Shown: positions 23,681 through 35,460, counted from the first letter of the stretch. The stretch: DNA of 64,000 nucleotides from Saxidomus purpurata (GCA_022818135.1 JAFMSR010000009.1:22853232-22917231), one strand, 5' to 3'. Notes: generated from the letters alone by a model not told the origin. Numbers and translations are program-made.

Positions 23681-24358
23681 ATTCTAATATGCCTACGGTA
23701 TATTTCTATAGTCAATTCGAGTGCATTAATATGATTAAAGCACTCGGAAAAGAAGGCGGAGTTTCGGTCACGGAAGTAGCTCCTTCCGACTTTTCTAATT
23801 TACTCCCGCGCAAAAATAAAATATAGAAATGGAAATAATATCAGTATAAATACATCAGTCGCATGAAAAAGATTTGTTTAAGAACCTAAATATTATTTCT
23901 GATTACGTCAAGTAAGCCTTAGAATACCCTCACCTTGTTTTCCTAAAAAAGGCCAAGAAATTCAGGATTAACAGTCATACAATGTTTTGATTCCGGGAGA
24001 CAAAACTATGAATGAAAACGTTTACGTCATCACACTGACGTCATTACTCCACGTTAAAACGTTGTACAGTTCAAATTAACGGTAGGCATTTAAATCGATT
24101 AGCTGCTTTGTTAGGTTCTGAATCTGACGTCTTCTGCATAATGTCAGTCAGGTATTTCTTTTTTATATTTTATGTATTAGATGATTAAACTAAAATAAGT
24201 TTGTATAATATAGTTATGTTTGATATCTTGAATGGTTGCCCGAATAGGGGAGTGAATTCCAACAGCTACTATTTATGCTGTTTTTCACATTACCGCCGAA
24301 CTGAAAAAAGGTTCGTAGTAGTTACGATAGTTTTAAAAAAATCGGCTTCTAAGAATCG

Positions 24359-24527
24359 AAATAATCTATGTCTTGGAGTGCTTTATCGAAATTGAAGCAT
24401 TTCCCGTCGGTAATGTGCCTGCGTAATAATTCACTCGGGCTTCGCCCTCGTGAATTATTCCGCCAGGCACATCACCTCCGGGGAATGCTTCAATTTCGAT
24501 AAAGCACTCCAAGCCATAGATTATTTC
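24359..24527. repeat. Long palindrome (copy 1 of the duplicated unit)
   Basis: The arms of about 80 nt include GGAGTGCTTTATCGAAATTG and its complement CAATTTCGATAAAGCACTCC. The nested centre TTCACTCGGGCTTCGCCCTC forms its own GC-rich hairpin with a TTCG loop. Confidence 0.9.
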
Positions 24528-25208
24528 TTAATTCTAATATGCCTACGGTATATTTCTATAGTCAATTCGAGTGCATTAATATGATTAAAGCACTCGGAAA
24601 AGAAGGCGGAGTTTCGGACAAGGAAGTAGCTCCTTCCGACTTTTCTAATTTACTCCCTCGCAGAAAATAAATTATAGAAATAGAAATAATATCTGTATAA
24701 ATACATCAGGCGCATGAAATAGTTGTGTTTAAGAACCTAAATATTATTTTTGATTGCGTCAAGTAAGCCTTAGAATACCTTCACCTTGTTTTCCTTTAAA
24801 AAGGCTAAGAAAATTCAGGATTGACGTCATACAATGTTTTGATTCCGGGAGACAAAACAATGAATGAAAACGTTGACGTCATCACACTGACGTCATTACT
24901 CCACGTTAAAACGTTGTACAGTTCAAATTAACGGTACGCATTTATATCGATTTGCTGCTTTGTTAGGTTCCGAATCTGACGTCTTCTGTATAATGTCAGT
25001 CAGGTATTTCTTTTTATATTTTATGTATTAGATGATTAAACTAAAATAAGTTTGTATAATATAGTTATAATTGATATCTTGAATGGTTGCCCGAATAGGG
25101 GAGTGAATTCCAACAGCTACTATTTATGCTGTTTTACACATTACTGCCGAACTGAAAAAGGTCCGTAGTAGTTACGATAGTTTTCAAAAAATCGGCTTCT
25201 AAGAATCG

Positions 25209-25377
25209 AAATAATCTATGTCTTGGAGTGCTTTATCGAAATTGAAGCATTTCCCGTCGGTAATGTGCCTGCGTAATAACTCACTCGGGCTTCGCCCTCG
25301 TGAATTATTCCGCCAGGCACATCACCTCCGGGGAATGCTTCAATTTCGATAAAGCACTCCAAGCCATAGATTATTTC
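25209..25377. repeat. Long palindrome (copy 2 of the duplicated unit)
   Basis: The same palindrome as at 24359-24527, nearly identical, with the inner stem slightly mismatched (ACTCACTCGGGC). Confidence 0.9.
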
Positions 25378-25439
25378 TTAAGTTAAGCAATACCCATCAA
25401 TAAACATGCATAGTATAATTGACATGCTAGTTAAAAAAC

Positions 25440-25560
25440 ATGCTCTCCACAATGTATGTTTTTCTTACATTTATTTGTGCACATGTTATTGAAAAATACT
25501 ATTATTTTGTAATCTGTGTACATCAATAAAGTTTATGTTGTTGTTGTTGTTGTTGTTGTA
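25440..25560 (+). repeat. LINE 3' tail remnant with (TTG)n end
   Basis: ACATGTTATT, TTTTGTAATCTGTGTACATC and AATAAAGTTTATG precede a TTG microsatellite. It matches the tail at 10857-10967. Confidence 0.6.
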
Positions 25561-27020
25561 AGACATAAATACAATTTTATGATGTAGTCTATAATAACAT
25601 TTAGGTCGGTTTTGCTTTAGATCTACCTAATTCACTCATGAGCTTACTCTATTTCCTAAACACATTCGTTATTCAAATTACTTACTGCATGCAGTTTGAG
25701 TTTATGTCAACAGGAAAGTATTGAATTTTGACTCCAATAATTCCCTTGGAATAAACAGTAACACCACCATGAAGGATCGGATATCATATTCCGAGAACAC
25801 AGTGATGATGCTACAGCTTTGAAGATGCCCTAAGAATTCAAAGCCGTAGGATCATCACTGTGGAGAAGAAAAGCCTTCGGGAGTCAAAATTTAATACTCT
25901 TAAGCTTAGATCGAGATTAGATTGATTATTGTGAATCGATCCTACTGTATCAAGGAACTACATGTAGTTAATTCATGCCGCCGTATAGCAGTGCACCGGT
26001 TAAATATTACGTCCATGAAAATCTTGTTGTGTTTCAAAGAACTAAATTGTTAATGTAAATTATTGGTAGAAGAATATCGATCGTTGATTTTATTTTTAAT
26101 TGAAAATATAAAATATGAAAAAAAGGCAATCAAACTGACTAAATGAAATCGTATCGCCATGAAAGTATGTGTATAGGACATAACTTCAACATTTGTGTAC
26201 AAAATTTTCGTACGAGTTACCTCACTTAGTATGCAGCAAAGCGTTTTCTTTCTATACAACATAATTATGTTTAAATTTTCTGTCAAAACACTTATTGTTA
26301 TTCGAAAATTGTTACACAGTCACATATTATTATGTATGTTCTTCATCCATTTTATTACCCAGGAACAGAAATAATCATAAAAATGTTCGACCGTCTGCGC
26401 TAGGTACATGTAGCGATGAACGTGAACGCAGTAGCAACTTGTCAACACCACATAACTTTCTGAACATGAACCAATTAAAGCATAAAAACATTCCCAGACG
26501 TCCCGCGCAGGTTTATCATGTAAAAATACTTGGGAACTATTTTGTTAATCGCATGAAAAATCGTTCCTGTAAATTGTAACGTACCGACATGCGTTTCGTT
26601 GGTGTTTTTTTTTTCAGTAATAAATTTATTTATATTTGTACAAAACGCTCATAAGAGACCACAGACCCGTTTCACAGCAGTAGATTACAAAAGAAAGCAA
26701 GTCCGCGTGACTACAGTTTAAGTTTATTGGATTACAACGTTGAAGGCAAAGGAGAACGCGTGACATTAATTGTACTAATGTTGAACTATATAATTTATGC
26801 TATATTATGACCTATGTGAATGAAACGACATATTTATAGAATGAAGTGTACCATCAGTTTTGACTGGACGGAACATATTATATATACAGTACAGTTACGC
26901 TATTAAGATCCCCTTATGTTAAGACCGCCATTAGGGTATAAGGAGTTCTTCCTCTTTTTATTACCATTTGGAATACTTTTGATTTTATAGTAGTACACAT
27001 GTTGTATACCTTTTGTTGTA
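25561..27020. other. Non-coding stretch
   Basis: No gene is supported. Imperfect inverted words around 25780-25880 (GTGATGATGCTACAGCTTTGA and CAAAGCCGTAGGATCATCAC) suggest a short foldback sequence. Confidence 0.4.
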
Positions 27021-27021
27021 T

Positions 27022-27090
27022 ACCTTTGCGCAGTGGTAGAGCGTCCGCTTTGAGATCAAGAGGTTCTGTGTTCAATCCCGATAGAAGTCA
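27022..27090 (+). repeat. tRNA-like SINE head
   Basis: It has an A-box-like GCGCAGTGGTAGAGCGTCC and a B-box-like GGTTCTGTGTTCAATCCCG at tRNA-like spacing. No SINE body was recognised. Confidence 0.5.
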
Positions 27091-27981
27091 CAATTTGTTC
27101 GTTATTTTTTCTCCTTTTTTAGCAATTGAATTGAAAAAAAACATGAAAATTAATTACACTCTGCAAGATATAAGAACTGTATCTTATTATTCCTGAATTT
27201 TATCATGCTGTACAATTACTTGAAAATATGAAGTTGACCTTTTACAAGTTCAATATCTCAAAAAGTAGTCGGTAGAATATTTTTTTCTTCTATTGCAGTC
27301 TATACATAACTAATAAAAGTTTTATTTTGAGTTGATTGTTCGGATATAAGGAACTTATTTCATTGTGGCTTTCGTTGTTATAAAGAAATCAGCTTTTACA
27401 GCGAAATACTATTGATGCTGTCTTATCATGAACTATATAGTAAGGCAATAGGTGACCTTCTATCTTTACCACATTGACGACAATAAAATATAAACAGGAC
27501 TTAAGTCAATTTGCGCAAGCGCAAAAAAGGTATACATGTATATCCTATGAAGGTTACATGTTTGCGTATATAAATTGAAAATATTATGTATATATATACA
27601 CACGTGAAATTTATATATACATGTATACCCGGAAGTACACTACTGAACTTTTATACTTCCGTGGTACTTTAATATATGTAATATTCACAGAAAAGGTATG
27701 GAATAATTTCAATATTTAGTATATGAGAGAATCCTGATTTAAGAAATGAAGGACGATATATACCAGCTTCCTAATTTCAATGATAAAAGACGTCAAAATA
27801 TCTTTATTTGTCTATTATTTCTATTTTTATGTACTCCTTTTTAGCGAACAGGTACCGAAAGGATACAAAGATAGCCCTTAGGATTTCTAATTACTTTTGA
27901 AAGATAAAGTCTGCGTAGCTGATGTTTAAATATCAAAGTATTGAAGTAAAGTGACAATATTCATTCGGTCAGTCAGTCAAG

Positions 27982-28016
<35 letters not shown>

Positions 28017-28756
28017 TCAGTCAGTCAGTCAGTCAGACAGTCAGTCAGTATGTTTTGTCTTTTTCAATAGATTAGTAGAAGATAAATCGGTAGATTTATC
28101 TTTATGACTTGGTTTTGTCCATTAATGTTCTTCTCTCCGTTAGTTTCATTTCATTTCTCTTTCTTCATTCGTTGTTTCCCTTAGTCCCTTCTCCTTCCTT
28201 ATTGATTGCTTCATTTTAAAGCTTTAGGTCACTTTTGACTTTAAGTGATGTTCTCTTTACATAATAATTTATAATCTGATTTTAATGATATAACTATGTT
28301 GTATGATTAGCATTCAATAACACAGTTGATCAAACACCGTTGACTGCATTAAACACTCGTGTCATATATTTGGAATGGATAATGCATGTTCGAACTTATA
28401 CAGATTGAAGATCGCCCAATCAGAGCATACATTTCCGAAGTTTGCAGATACAACAATGTACATGTACTGTGTTACAAACTCACAGATCTCGCTCCAACCC
28501 ACCACAAGATCGTCCTGCGATAAAATAGCATGGAACACGTGCTACGCTCTTTCCCACACATTGAATTACACAGTAACAATCTTAAACAACGAAAAAAGAG
28601 ATTAAAGATGAATAGTGTTTCTTAACGACGAACCTAATTGCTGGTGAACTTCATGCCAACATTCGTTCCCCTTGGTAGAAACAATATCTACCGAAAAGAT
28701 ATTTCAAACATTTAAAGTCGAGGGTCATTTGCGAGGAAAATGGTAATTCTGATTTC
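27091..28756. other. Non-coding stretch with simple repeats
   Basis: A small inverted repeat has ends GGTATACATGTATAT (27529) and ATATACATGTATACC (to about 27630). A (GGCA/GTCA)n microsatellite runs from about 27966 to 28050. No gene is supported. Confidence 0.5.
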
Positions 28757-29880
28757 TTGTTATACGCCCGAAGGGACGTAACTATTATGTTATCGCCTCG
28801 GTGTCCGTCTGTCCGTCCGTCCGTCTGTCTGTCATACTTAGCGGTCAAAGGTCATATGATTTTGTTTCCCTTCCGCTCTGTAACTCTTGAACCCCTTGAA
28901 GGATTTCGAAGAAACCTGACACAAATGTTAACCAGACTGAGACGACGTGCAGAAGCAATGTTCCGGATGGCTGGATTCAAGGTCAAGGTCATACTCAGGG
29001 GTCAAAGATCATATGATTTTGTTTCCCTTCCGCTCTGTAACTCTTGAATCACTTGAAGGATTTCGAAGAAACCTGACACAAATGTTAACCAGACTGAGAC
29101 GACGTGCAGAAGCAATGTTCCGGATGGCTTGATTCAGGGTCAATGTCATACTCAGGGGTCAAAGGTCATATGACTTTTTTTCCCTTCCGCTCTGTAACTC
29201 TTGAACCCCGTGAATGATTTTGAAGAAACCTGACACAAATGTTTACCACATTGAGACGACGTGCAGAAGCCATGTTCCGGATGGCTCGCTTCAAGGTCAA
29301 GGTCAAACTTAGGGGTTCAAAGGTCATATGACTTTTTTTCCCTTCCGCTCTGTAACTCTTGAACCCCGTGAAGGATTTCGAAGAAATCTGACACAATTGT
29401 TTACCACATTGAGACGATGTGCAGAAGCCATGTTCCGGATGGCTCACTTCAAGGTCAAGGTCACACTTAGGGTTCAAGCGTCATATAACTGTGTGGATAT
29501 TGCTCTGCAATTGCTCTTGATTACAGTGCTCTTGTTTTTATTTGGGAGATCCTATTTTGTTTGCTTAATTTTTTTATTGAATTACTTCCCTTTTATGTAA
29601 CTATCAATAGCATATTTTGTAACTTTTTTATTATTGGCAGTACGGAAAAACCGAGACCACTTTTCTGTGGTACAACATGAATGGTACCTCCAATTTTTTG
29701 GTGTTTTTTGACATTTTTGTACCTGGTTAGGATTTTCTGGTTGGGGACTTAGATTTTTTTATATAACTTCAATTTTTTATTCTTGTTCCTGTCCGTTGGG
29801 CTTCAACAGCCTAAATTTTGCTCCCATTCTCTGATACAACACTTCGGGCGTATATTGCTGCGCTTTGCGGTGCTCTTGTT
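28757..29880 (+). mobile_element. Tandem-repeat-cored non-autonomous element
   Basis: The left end TATACGCCCGAAG and the right end CTTCGGGCGTATA are exact complements. After a (GTCC/GTCT)n microsatellite (28801-28832) comes a core of about four tandem units of roughly 158 bp. Each unit has TCCCTTCCGCTCTGTAACTC, AAACCTGACACAA, GACGACGTGCAGAAGC and CAAGGTCAAGGTCA. The 3' end carries a small hairpin (CTGCGCTTTGCGG) before GTGCTCTTGTT. The architecture (short ends, microsatellite, tandem core, 3' hairpin) resembles the pearl/Helentron-like non-autonomous elements known from bivalves; the assignment is inferred. Confidence 0.7.
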
Positions 29881-30013
29881 AAAATAAGGTGTAAGGTAAA
29901 CCAGTTGATCGGTGTGTTTCTGCATTTCCTTGAAACAGACTTTGTTTCCAAGTTGTAACAGAAAAAATGATGTTACATTACTTATAAACCGGTTAACTGA
30001 TGTGTATTTTCAG

Positions 30014-30170
30014 GCCGATGGAATGGACAGGAGTAGGCGCGCGCAGTGCACACGGATTACCATGGTACGAAAATGAGGAATTAAGAGGCTTTCCAGCATC
30101 ACGCAAAGAATCCCAACGTTTGTCAACGCTTCGTGAAAAGTATTGGCAATGCATATTCAAGATACAGTGA
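30014..30170 (+). CDS. Candidate terminal exon of an unknown gene
   Basis: After acceptor TGTATTTTCAG|G the sequence reads in frame as MEWTGVGARSAHGLPWYENE, then LRGFPASRKESQ and LREKYWQCIFKIQ, before a TGA at 30168-30170. Composition is more balanced than in the flanks. If real, it is a last exon entered in phase 2. No partner exon or domain was recognised, so it may be chance. Confidence 0.3.
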
Positions 30171-30479
30171 AAACAGGAGATAAATTTATTTGAAATTGCA
30201 TGAATCATGTTTCATATATTTTACTTAGTATAGAAATCTTGATAAACTTGCATGCTGTATCTACCAGTGAAATATATCAGGATTAAACGGATCAAACAGT
30301 AATTCGTTTATTGAAAACGATAATCGCAGTTCGAGGCCAAATCGTTTAGTAAATGATAGCAGCCTGCATGAACAGGTTTCAAAGTCACAAACTAATTTTC
30401 CTATTCAACAATGTGATTTTAATTAAGAAATAAAAAATGTGTCCCTGTATTTTATCGCTTAATAAAATACAGTCAGGAA
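30171..30479. other. Non-coding stretch
   Basis: AT-rich. A hairpin CTGTATTTTAT ... ATAAAATACAG lies at 30445-30473, just before the next palindrome. Confidence 0.4.
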
Positions 30480-30542
30480 TTCGGAAGCGTAGTAATTAAA
30501 TCACGAGTGCGTAGCACGAGTGCTTAATTTTTCGCATCCGAA
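30480..30542. repeat. Palindrome with GTGCGTAGCAC centre
   Basis: The arms TTCGGAAGCG...AATTAA and TTAATTTTTCGCATCCGAA pair imperfectly around CACGAGTGCGTAGCACGAG. Confidence 0.65.
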
Positions 30543-30651
30543 TGACGTAGCCGAGGCAGTTCAAAGTTGTACTTTTGCCAAGAATAGTACGGAAAAGCAC
30601 GGACAACACCGAATACCGCAAGATTTACAGGAGAGGAAGCGTATTAGAGTT

Positions 30652-30714
30652 GATATACCCGCCATAGTTTTTGGCCTGGGGACTGAAAGTCCCCAAGGCC
30701 TAAGTTAGTATACC
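30652..30714. repeat. Palindrome with GC-rich hairpin
   Basis: The inner stem is GGCCTGGGGACT/AGTCCCCAAGGCC with a very short loop. The outer arms GATATACCCG and GTATACC pair weakly. Confidence 0.65.
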
Positions 30715-31904
30715 ACATTTCAAACCCTGCAAGAATTTTAGCCGTGCTATGTGCGAATAACAACTGTAAACATGCGCTATGCGAAAGTAGTGCAAGACAG
30801 ACCAGATCAATCTTCTGTTTGAATGCCGCATATGATAAGAACATGTTACAAATAAAAATAGTACATAAAACTTCAAACGACTGCAGGAAGGTATATAGCT
30901 TACGGGCTGCATTACACATTTTTTTCTGTTTTAGAAATTAATGCGCTGTTAGCTGATTACGGAAGATAATCATATGCATATCACGGAAAAGTACGGATAT
31001 TTACGGAAATTTACGAAAACGTACGAAGCTCGATATAAGAGTTTGTAGTTTGATTTTCAAATTTCCGATGTTATTTCATTGACAACTTTGTTATTTACGA
31101 ACGATTACATATATATTTACCTAAAAATAAATGTCTCTAAAGAAAGATATAATTTACGTACATTCCCGAGAAGGAACTAACCTGATCAAATTCACCCGCC
31201 ATTTATCGAGGACGCTGCATGTCGAGGCCCAGTGAACGGTTTCACTGATTACAACTACAAGGTAACCCAGAATCATTTTTGGTTTTCTCTGTTATACACA
31301 TTGTACAGTACTGTATTTATAGTTCATTGCTGGTATTGCTTTGTTTATTTCTGTTTCAAGGTCTTGTCATTGGTACACAATAATTTTCGATCCACATCAT
31401 CAGATCATATCGCTTGAAGTTGTACAAAGCGCAGATCGAATTATTTGTACTGGCTTAAACATTTTATAATGTTGACTATGTGATTATTTTTCATTTAACG
31501 TACATTTCATAATAAAACAAACTTCCCTGTCACCCATATATTTGTGAATCATTCATTCTGTGTCATATATTGAATTTCGTCCTCTGCACATTTCGACCCG
31601 CGCTTTAGGTAAGATTCAACGCAGAACACGTAGGTGAAAAGTTGTTTTTCGGGGAGTTAACCTATAGCCCCCAGGCCTTCAGCGCTCACAGCGCTTTGAT
31701 TAATACAATTGTGAATACTTCTGTACACTTCTAGTTGTATATCTGTATTTTTTTATATATTACTTCTCATTAACAAAAATAACTACCTTTAAAAAGATGG
31801 TGGAAGCAAATTTGAGTCATGATACTAGGCGATTGGTAGCTATATTGTATAGTAAGAAATCCTATCAAGTTTAATTTTCATGCAGTCGGAAGGCACCAAA
31901 TGTC
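30715..31904. other. Non-coding stretch
   Basis: No gene is supported. A cluster of TACGG/TTACGAAA words lies at 30975-31025. A run beginning GATCAAATTCACCCGCC at 31175 is followed by a possible splice donor (CTACAAG|GTAACC, 31262), but the evidence for an exon is weak. Confidence 0.3.
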
Positions 31905-32010
31905 ACTGGGTGAAAAAAAATGTGCACCCAGACAGGGGCACGAACCCACGGCCTTCCGTTTACAAGGTTGTAAGAGCGAAAGGTCTCCCGACCCAGCTAA
32001 CCTGCAACTT
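31905..32010 (-). mobile_element. tRNA-derived SINE
   Basis: The reverse complement shows an A-box-like GTTAGCTGGGTCGGGAGACC, an anticodon-arm-like segment and a B-box-like CCGTGGGTTCGTGCCCC, at tRNA-like spacing. Confidence 0.6.
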
Positions 32011-32157
32011 TTACTCTAATTCCCTAATTCATGCAATTATGATGAAGTGCGTACTGTGACATGTGCATCAGGAAAACAAATGTTATCCTTGTTTTTCTTA
32101 TGAAAAATATCACTCGAAATATTGACCGTTATTTACTGCCTAGAAAGTATAATGTCT

Positions 32158-32172
32158 CTGTCTCTCTGTCTC

Positions 32173-32208
<36 letters not shown>
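32158..32208. repeat. (CT)n microsatellite
   Basis: Nearly uninterrupted CT dinucleotides. Confidence 0.95.
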
Positions 32209-32213
<5 letters not shown>

Positions 32214-32590
32214 ATCACAAAATTTACGGTCAGTATCTCTGTTTATGTTCGAGTAAATATTTATTATTGCAAGTGTTTAGTGTATCGAACAAAAATATAT
32301 AAAAATACAAAACAAAGTTCATGCCACATCTATAATGACTGATAAGTGTAACTGTTGTATTGAGAAACACTGATTTAAAAACTCCTTTTAGATAAGTGAT
32401 ACAATTTGAATATTTCATGAGCGCGACGCTATTATCACAAAACCTAAATTATGTATATCCATCACTAAAAAAAGAAGTTCCGGCAGACCTATTTCACTAT
32501 CACTGTGACTAATATAATATCTAAATCATCACTTTTTATTCAACCGATACATCAAGTAGTATTTCATTAGTTAGCATAAAATAATATATA

Positions 32591-33436
32591 CTGACGAGAA
32601 AAAGAAACGCCTCATCGAAAAGTGGCGTTTATTTTGTTGCCAAGTTTACGTTTATTTGCAAACGTCCAAAATGTACATGTATTCTGACCAACAAATCAAA
32701 CTAACCGAAACTCGCACGATTTTACTAAGCCAATTGTTAATTCACGTACCTGCTCACGATTTCCTCGTGCACTCAGTGCGTTTTAACCATGTGGCTTTAT
32801 CGAGTAAATTCTACACCGATACATGTGCTAGTCGACATACAACCATATATCCGTGTCCTTTTTGACAATTACCCAGTTTCTGATAATGCCGAAGCTAAAT
32901 AGTGAAGAGAGAGCCAGGGTTTTGGCAATGCTTGAATGTGGGCGAACGCAAGAACAAGTCGCTAGACGTTTTAACGTCTCTCATTCGACAATATTACGTC
33001 TCAGACACGGGAACGTTTGCCGATAGGCCACGTTCAGGCAGACCCCGTGTAACGTCAGTACGGCAGGATAATTACGTACGTCAACGCCATCTACACAACA
33101 GATTTGTGACAGCTGAATCAACGTCACGCGTAGTAGTAGGTAACCATGGACGCCCTGATAGTCGACATACGGTGAGAAATCGACTAGGAGAACGGGGGAT
33201 TAGATGCCACAGGCCGTACCGTGGTCTAGCGCTTACGCGACGTCATCGTCAACAACGTGTTATATGGGCCCGCAACCATTGCGGTCAGCGCTGGCAAAAT
33301 GTAGTGTTTAGTGGCGAGTCACGTTTCAACTTGTCGAACGCCGACTGAGGTATTCGTGTCTACAGGCGACGTCATGAACGCTACGCTAACAATATAGTTC
33401 AAACAGTTTGAATGAGGCGTTTCTTTTTCTAGTCAG
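32591..33436 (+). mobile_element. Internally deleted Tc1-like element with both TIRs
   Basis: The left TIR from 32591 (CTGACGAGAAAAAGAAACGC then CTCAT) matches the complement of the right TIR ending at 33436 (CTGACTAGAAAAAGAAACGC then CTCAT), 24 of 25 positions. TA precedes the left end; the right flank has lost an obvious TA. The 846-bp element retains the DNA-binding half of a transposase and jumps directly from the start of the DDE domain to the right TIR. Confidence 0.9.
32886..33406 (+). pseudogene. Tc1-like transposase, truncated and frameshifted
   Basis: The ATG at 32886 opens a helix-turn-helix region (LNSEERARVLAMLECGRTQ, VARRFNVSHSTILRL). A one-base frameshift near 33000-33015 moves reading to the frame of GTFADRPRSGRPRVTS and RHTVRNRLGERGIRCHRPYR. 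In the first DDE motif the Asp is Gly (FSGESRF). An in-frame stop at 33346-33348 is followed by GIRVYRRRHERYANNIVQTV and then the right TIR. The catalytic half with the second and third acidic residues is missing. It cannot encode active transposase but could be mobilised in trans if a related active enzyme exists. Confidence 0.9.
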
Positions 33437-33606
33437 CAATTATGGACTTGTGATGTGGTATTCACCATTTTAAAATATGTATGTCATTAACTATATAGCA
33501 TGCATGGGGAGACCCTTAACGGCTGTCAGACTTATCAACTAGCGCTGCTGACTATAATGTACACGTGGAGGCAACATGAAACAATAAAATTATATTCTAG
33601 GTCATT

Positions 33607-33835
33607 TCTCGTGTTCCTACGAGATCAAGTGGTTAGAGTCGCTGACTTTAAATCACTGTTACCTCTCATAGATTGAAGGTCGTGGGTTTGAGTCCAGCTC
33701 ATACCATGTCTTTTATTATGTGAAAGTTGGCAGTTTCTTACGGAGGATAGGGATCGAGTTCTCGTTCTTCCAATGAACGAGAGTAAGATAAACTGCCAGT
33801 CTATAGAAATGACCGAAATACGGTTGACACTGGCG
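33607..33835 (+). mobile_element. tRNA-derived SINE (family C)
   Basis: The tRNA-like head is GATCAAGTGGTTAGAGTCGC ... GGTCGTGGGTTTGAGTCCAG. The body includes AACTGCCAGTC and GAAATGACCGAAATACGG. The copy at 54334-54520 has the same order (AACTGCCCGCC, GAATGACCAAAATACGG). Confidence 0.7.
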
Positions 33836-34639
33836 TTAATAGTTCCTACAATACAAATCAAAGGACTGAAAGTGCTGGAGGGTCGATTGTCTCTGAACAA
33901 CACAGACTGTACACATACATGTGTAAATATCAGGGCAACCCATGCATGAGTAAAGTTATCAACAAACTGGAGACACAAATGTCCACAGAGTTTGACCTTT
34001 AACCATATGTGTAAACTTTACTTTTGATAGGAACCCATGTGCTTACCTTTTGCATTCAGTGACTACATGTATGTTCAACTACCCTATAAAGTATCATAGC
34101 TGTGAATGGTAACTGAGAAGTGGAATTTTACAAACCTGAACTGAAAATTCAAAGTTTGCACAACTTTTAATGTCATTCAAAAGTTATGGGATTTGCCCAT
34201 AGGGTTGAGTGTATTGTGTCAATAATACAAAATAAATTCCTATCCTAAATTGTAGGCAAAAACTGAACAATGAGCAAGATCAAAGAAGACACAGAGTAAA
34301 TTAATAACTGAACAAGAAAAACAGTGATACAAAGTATCACAGCGGCCCACAAACAAAACTGACATGTAAATATTCTAGAAATTGGTGATGATTGATGTTG
34401 AGGCATGGCCCCAAAAGAACCCAAGGAAACCAATTCTGGTTGTACAAGCAAAACCTGACACGACTACTGACTGAACTTTACTGTTATCGAATAATATGTA
34501 TACAGTATGTCTTATTAACATTATCCTTATAAGTTTGACATGAATGAAGTTTTCTATGATTATTTGCTGTAAATTTGGTTTAAAGTCTTAAAATTATAAG
34601 TAAAACAGAAAAAAAATGTAAAAAAAAAATAACTGTATT
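33836..34639. other. Non-coding stretch
   Basis: Nothing is supported in this interval. Confidence 0.3.
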
Positions 34640-34735
34640 AGATGGGTTCCGAACTAACGTCCGCCGCAGTAAGTCAGCGCATTTCAATTTCCAGCATCTC
34701 TACCAACTGCTCTATGTCAGCCGTCTATAGGTTAT
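34640..34735 (-). mobile_element. tRNA-like SINE head
   Basis: The reverse complement has ATAGAGCAGTTGGTAGAGAT (A-box) and GGACGTTAGTTCGGAACCC (B-box). It is too decayed and too long between boxes to be a good tRNA gene. Confidence 0.5.
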
Positions 34736-35371
34736 AGGTAAAAAACGAGTTGTTATAAATTTGTATGTCCAAGTCGTTCGTTCGCGCATTAATAGTATTT
34801 ACGATTAATTACACATTTAAAGAATAACAACGAAATAATATTATTCTATTCTGAAATGTTTTTAAATTATTTAGATTTATTACTATATAATTTTGAAAAC
34901 AGAAATCGCTATAATGCCTAACAACTGTTTATATGGAACTACTTGTTTGTATGTTGTGCGTTCGGCCGATATATACTCTGTTAACTTTGGCTCGATTTTA
35001 ACAATCGACCCAAAAAGTAACCGCCTATCGGGGCGTAACAGGTTATAAATGACTGCCAATGCCGTGATCATTTCCTTTAATGTATTGACATCAATGCGAA
35101 TTAGTATGCTTACTCCATAATGACATAAGGACATTTCCTCCGTTAAAACACCAGCACAAGACTGTTGAGCAACTTTCTCGATCCAGTTTCACGTTCGCGC
35201 TTCTTTATTGTTGTTGCACGAGGCTGCGGTATTTTGAGCTCCGCCAAAATGTTTGAAATCTGGGTTTAATCAACACCAATATTTTTTCATTATAGTCCAA
35301 ATAGTACCGAAGCTATATATATACAGAGATGTCTATTATCACTATTTGCGGGATTTTACATGGACAAAATG
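34736..35371. other. Non-coding stretch
   Basis: No gene is supported. Confidence 0.3.
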
Positions 35372-35460
35372 GCAATAGTGGGGCTCGAACCCAATGACAA
35401 AATTATTTAGTGGGAGGATTAGTTATTACAAGGACCACGCAGCTCAGTGAACATATCTAC
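35372..35460 (-). mobile_element. tRNA-like SINE head
   Basis: The reverse complement has CTGAGCTGCGTGGTCCTTG (A-box side) and CATTGGGTTCGAGCCCCAC (B-box). No body was recognised. Confidence 0.5.

Larger units (their letters stand above)
23681..25380. repeat. 850-bp tandem duplication, two near-identical copies
   Basis: Copy 1 (23681-24530) and copy 2 (24531-25380) both start ATTCTAATATGCCTACGGTA and end GATTATTTCTTA. They differ by scattered substitutions and small indels (for example GGTCACGGAAG against GGACAAGGAAG). Each copy contains TGACGTCA palindromes and ends in the long palindrome described separately. No coding sequence was recognised. Confidence 0.95.

Noticed and set aside
23681..25380. 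LTR retrotransposon with two LTRs
   Set aside because: The two 850-bp copies abut with no internal coding region, and they lack TG...CA ends.
27966..28050. CRISPR-like array
   Set aside because: The GGCA/GTCA run is a plain microsatellite without spacers, in a eukaryotic context.
28947..29600. Repetitive open frames across the tandem repeats
   Set aside because: They arise from the 158-bp repeat units of a non-coding element; no start or domain.
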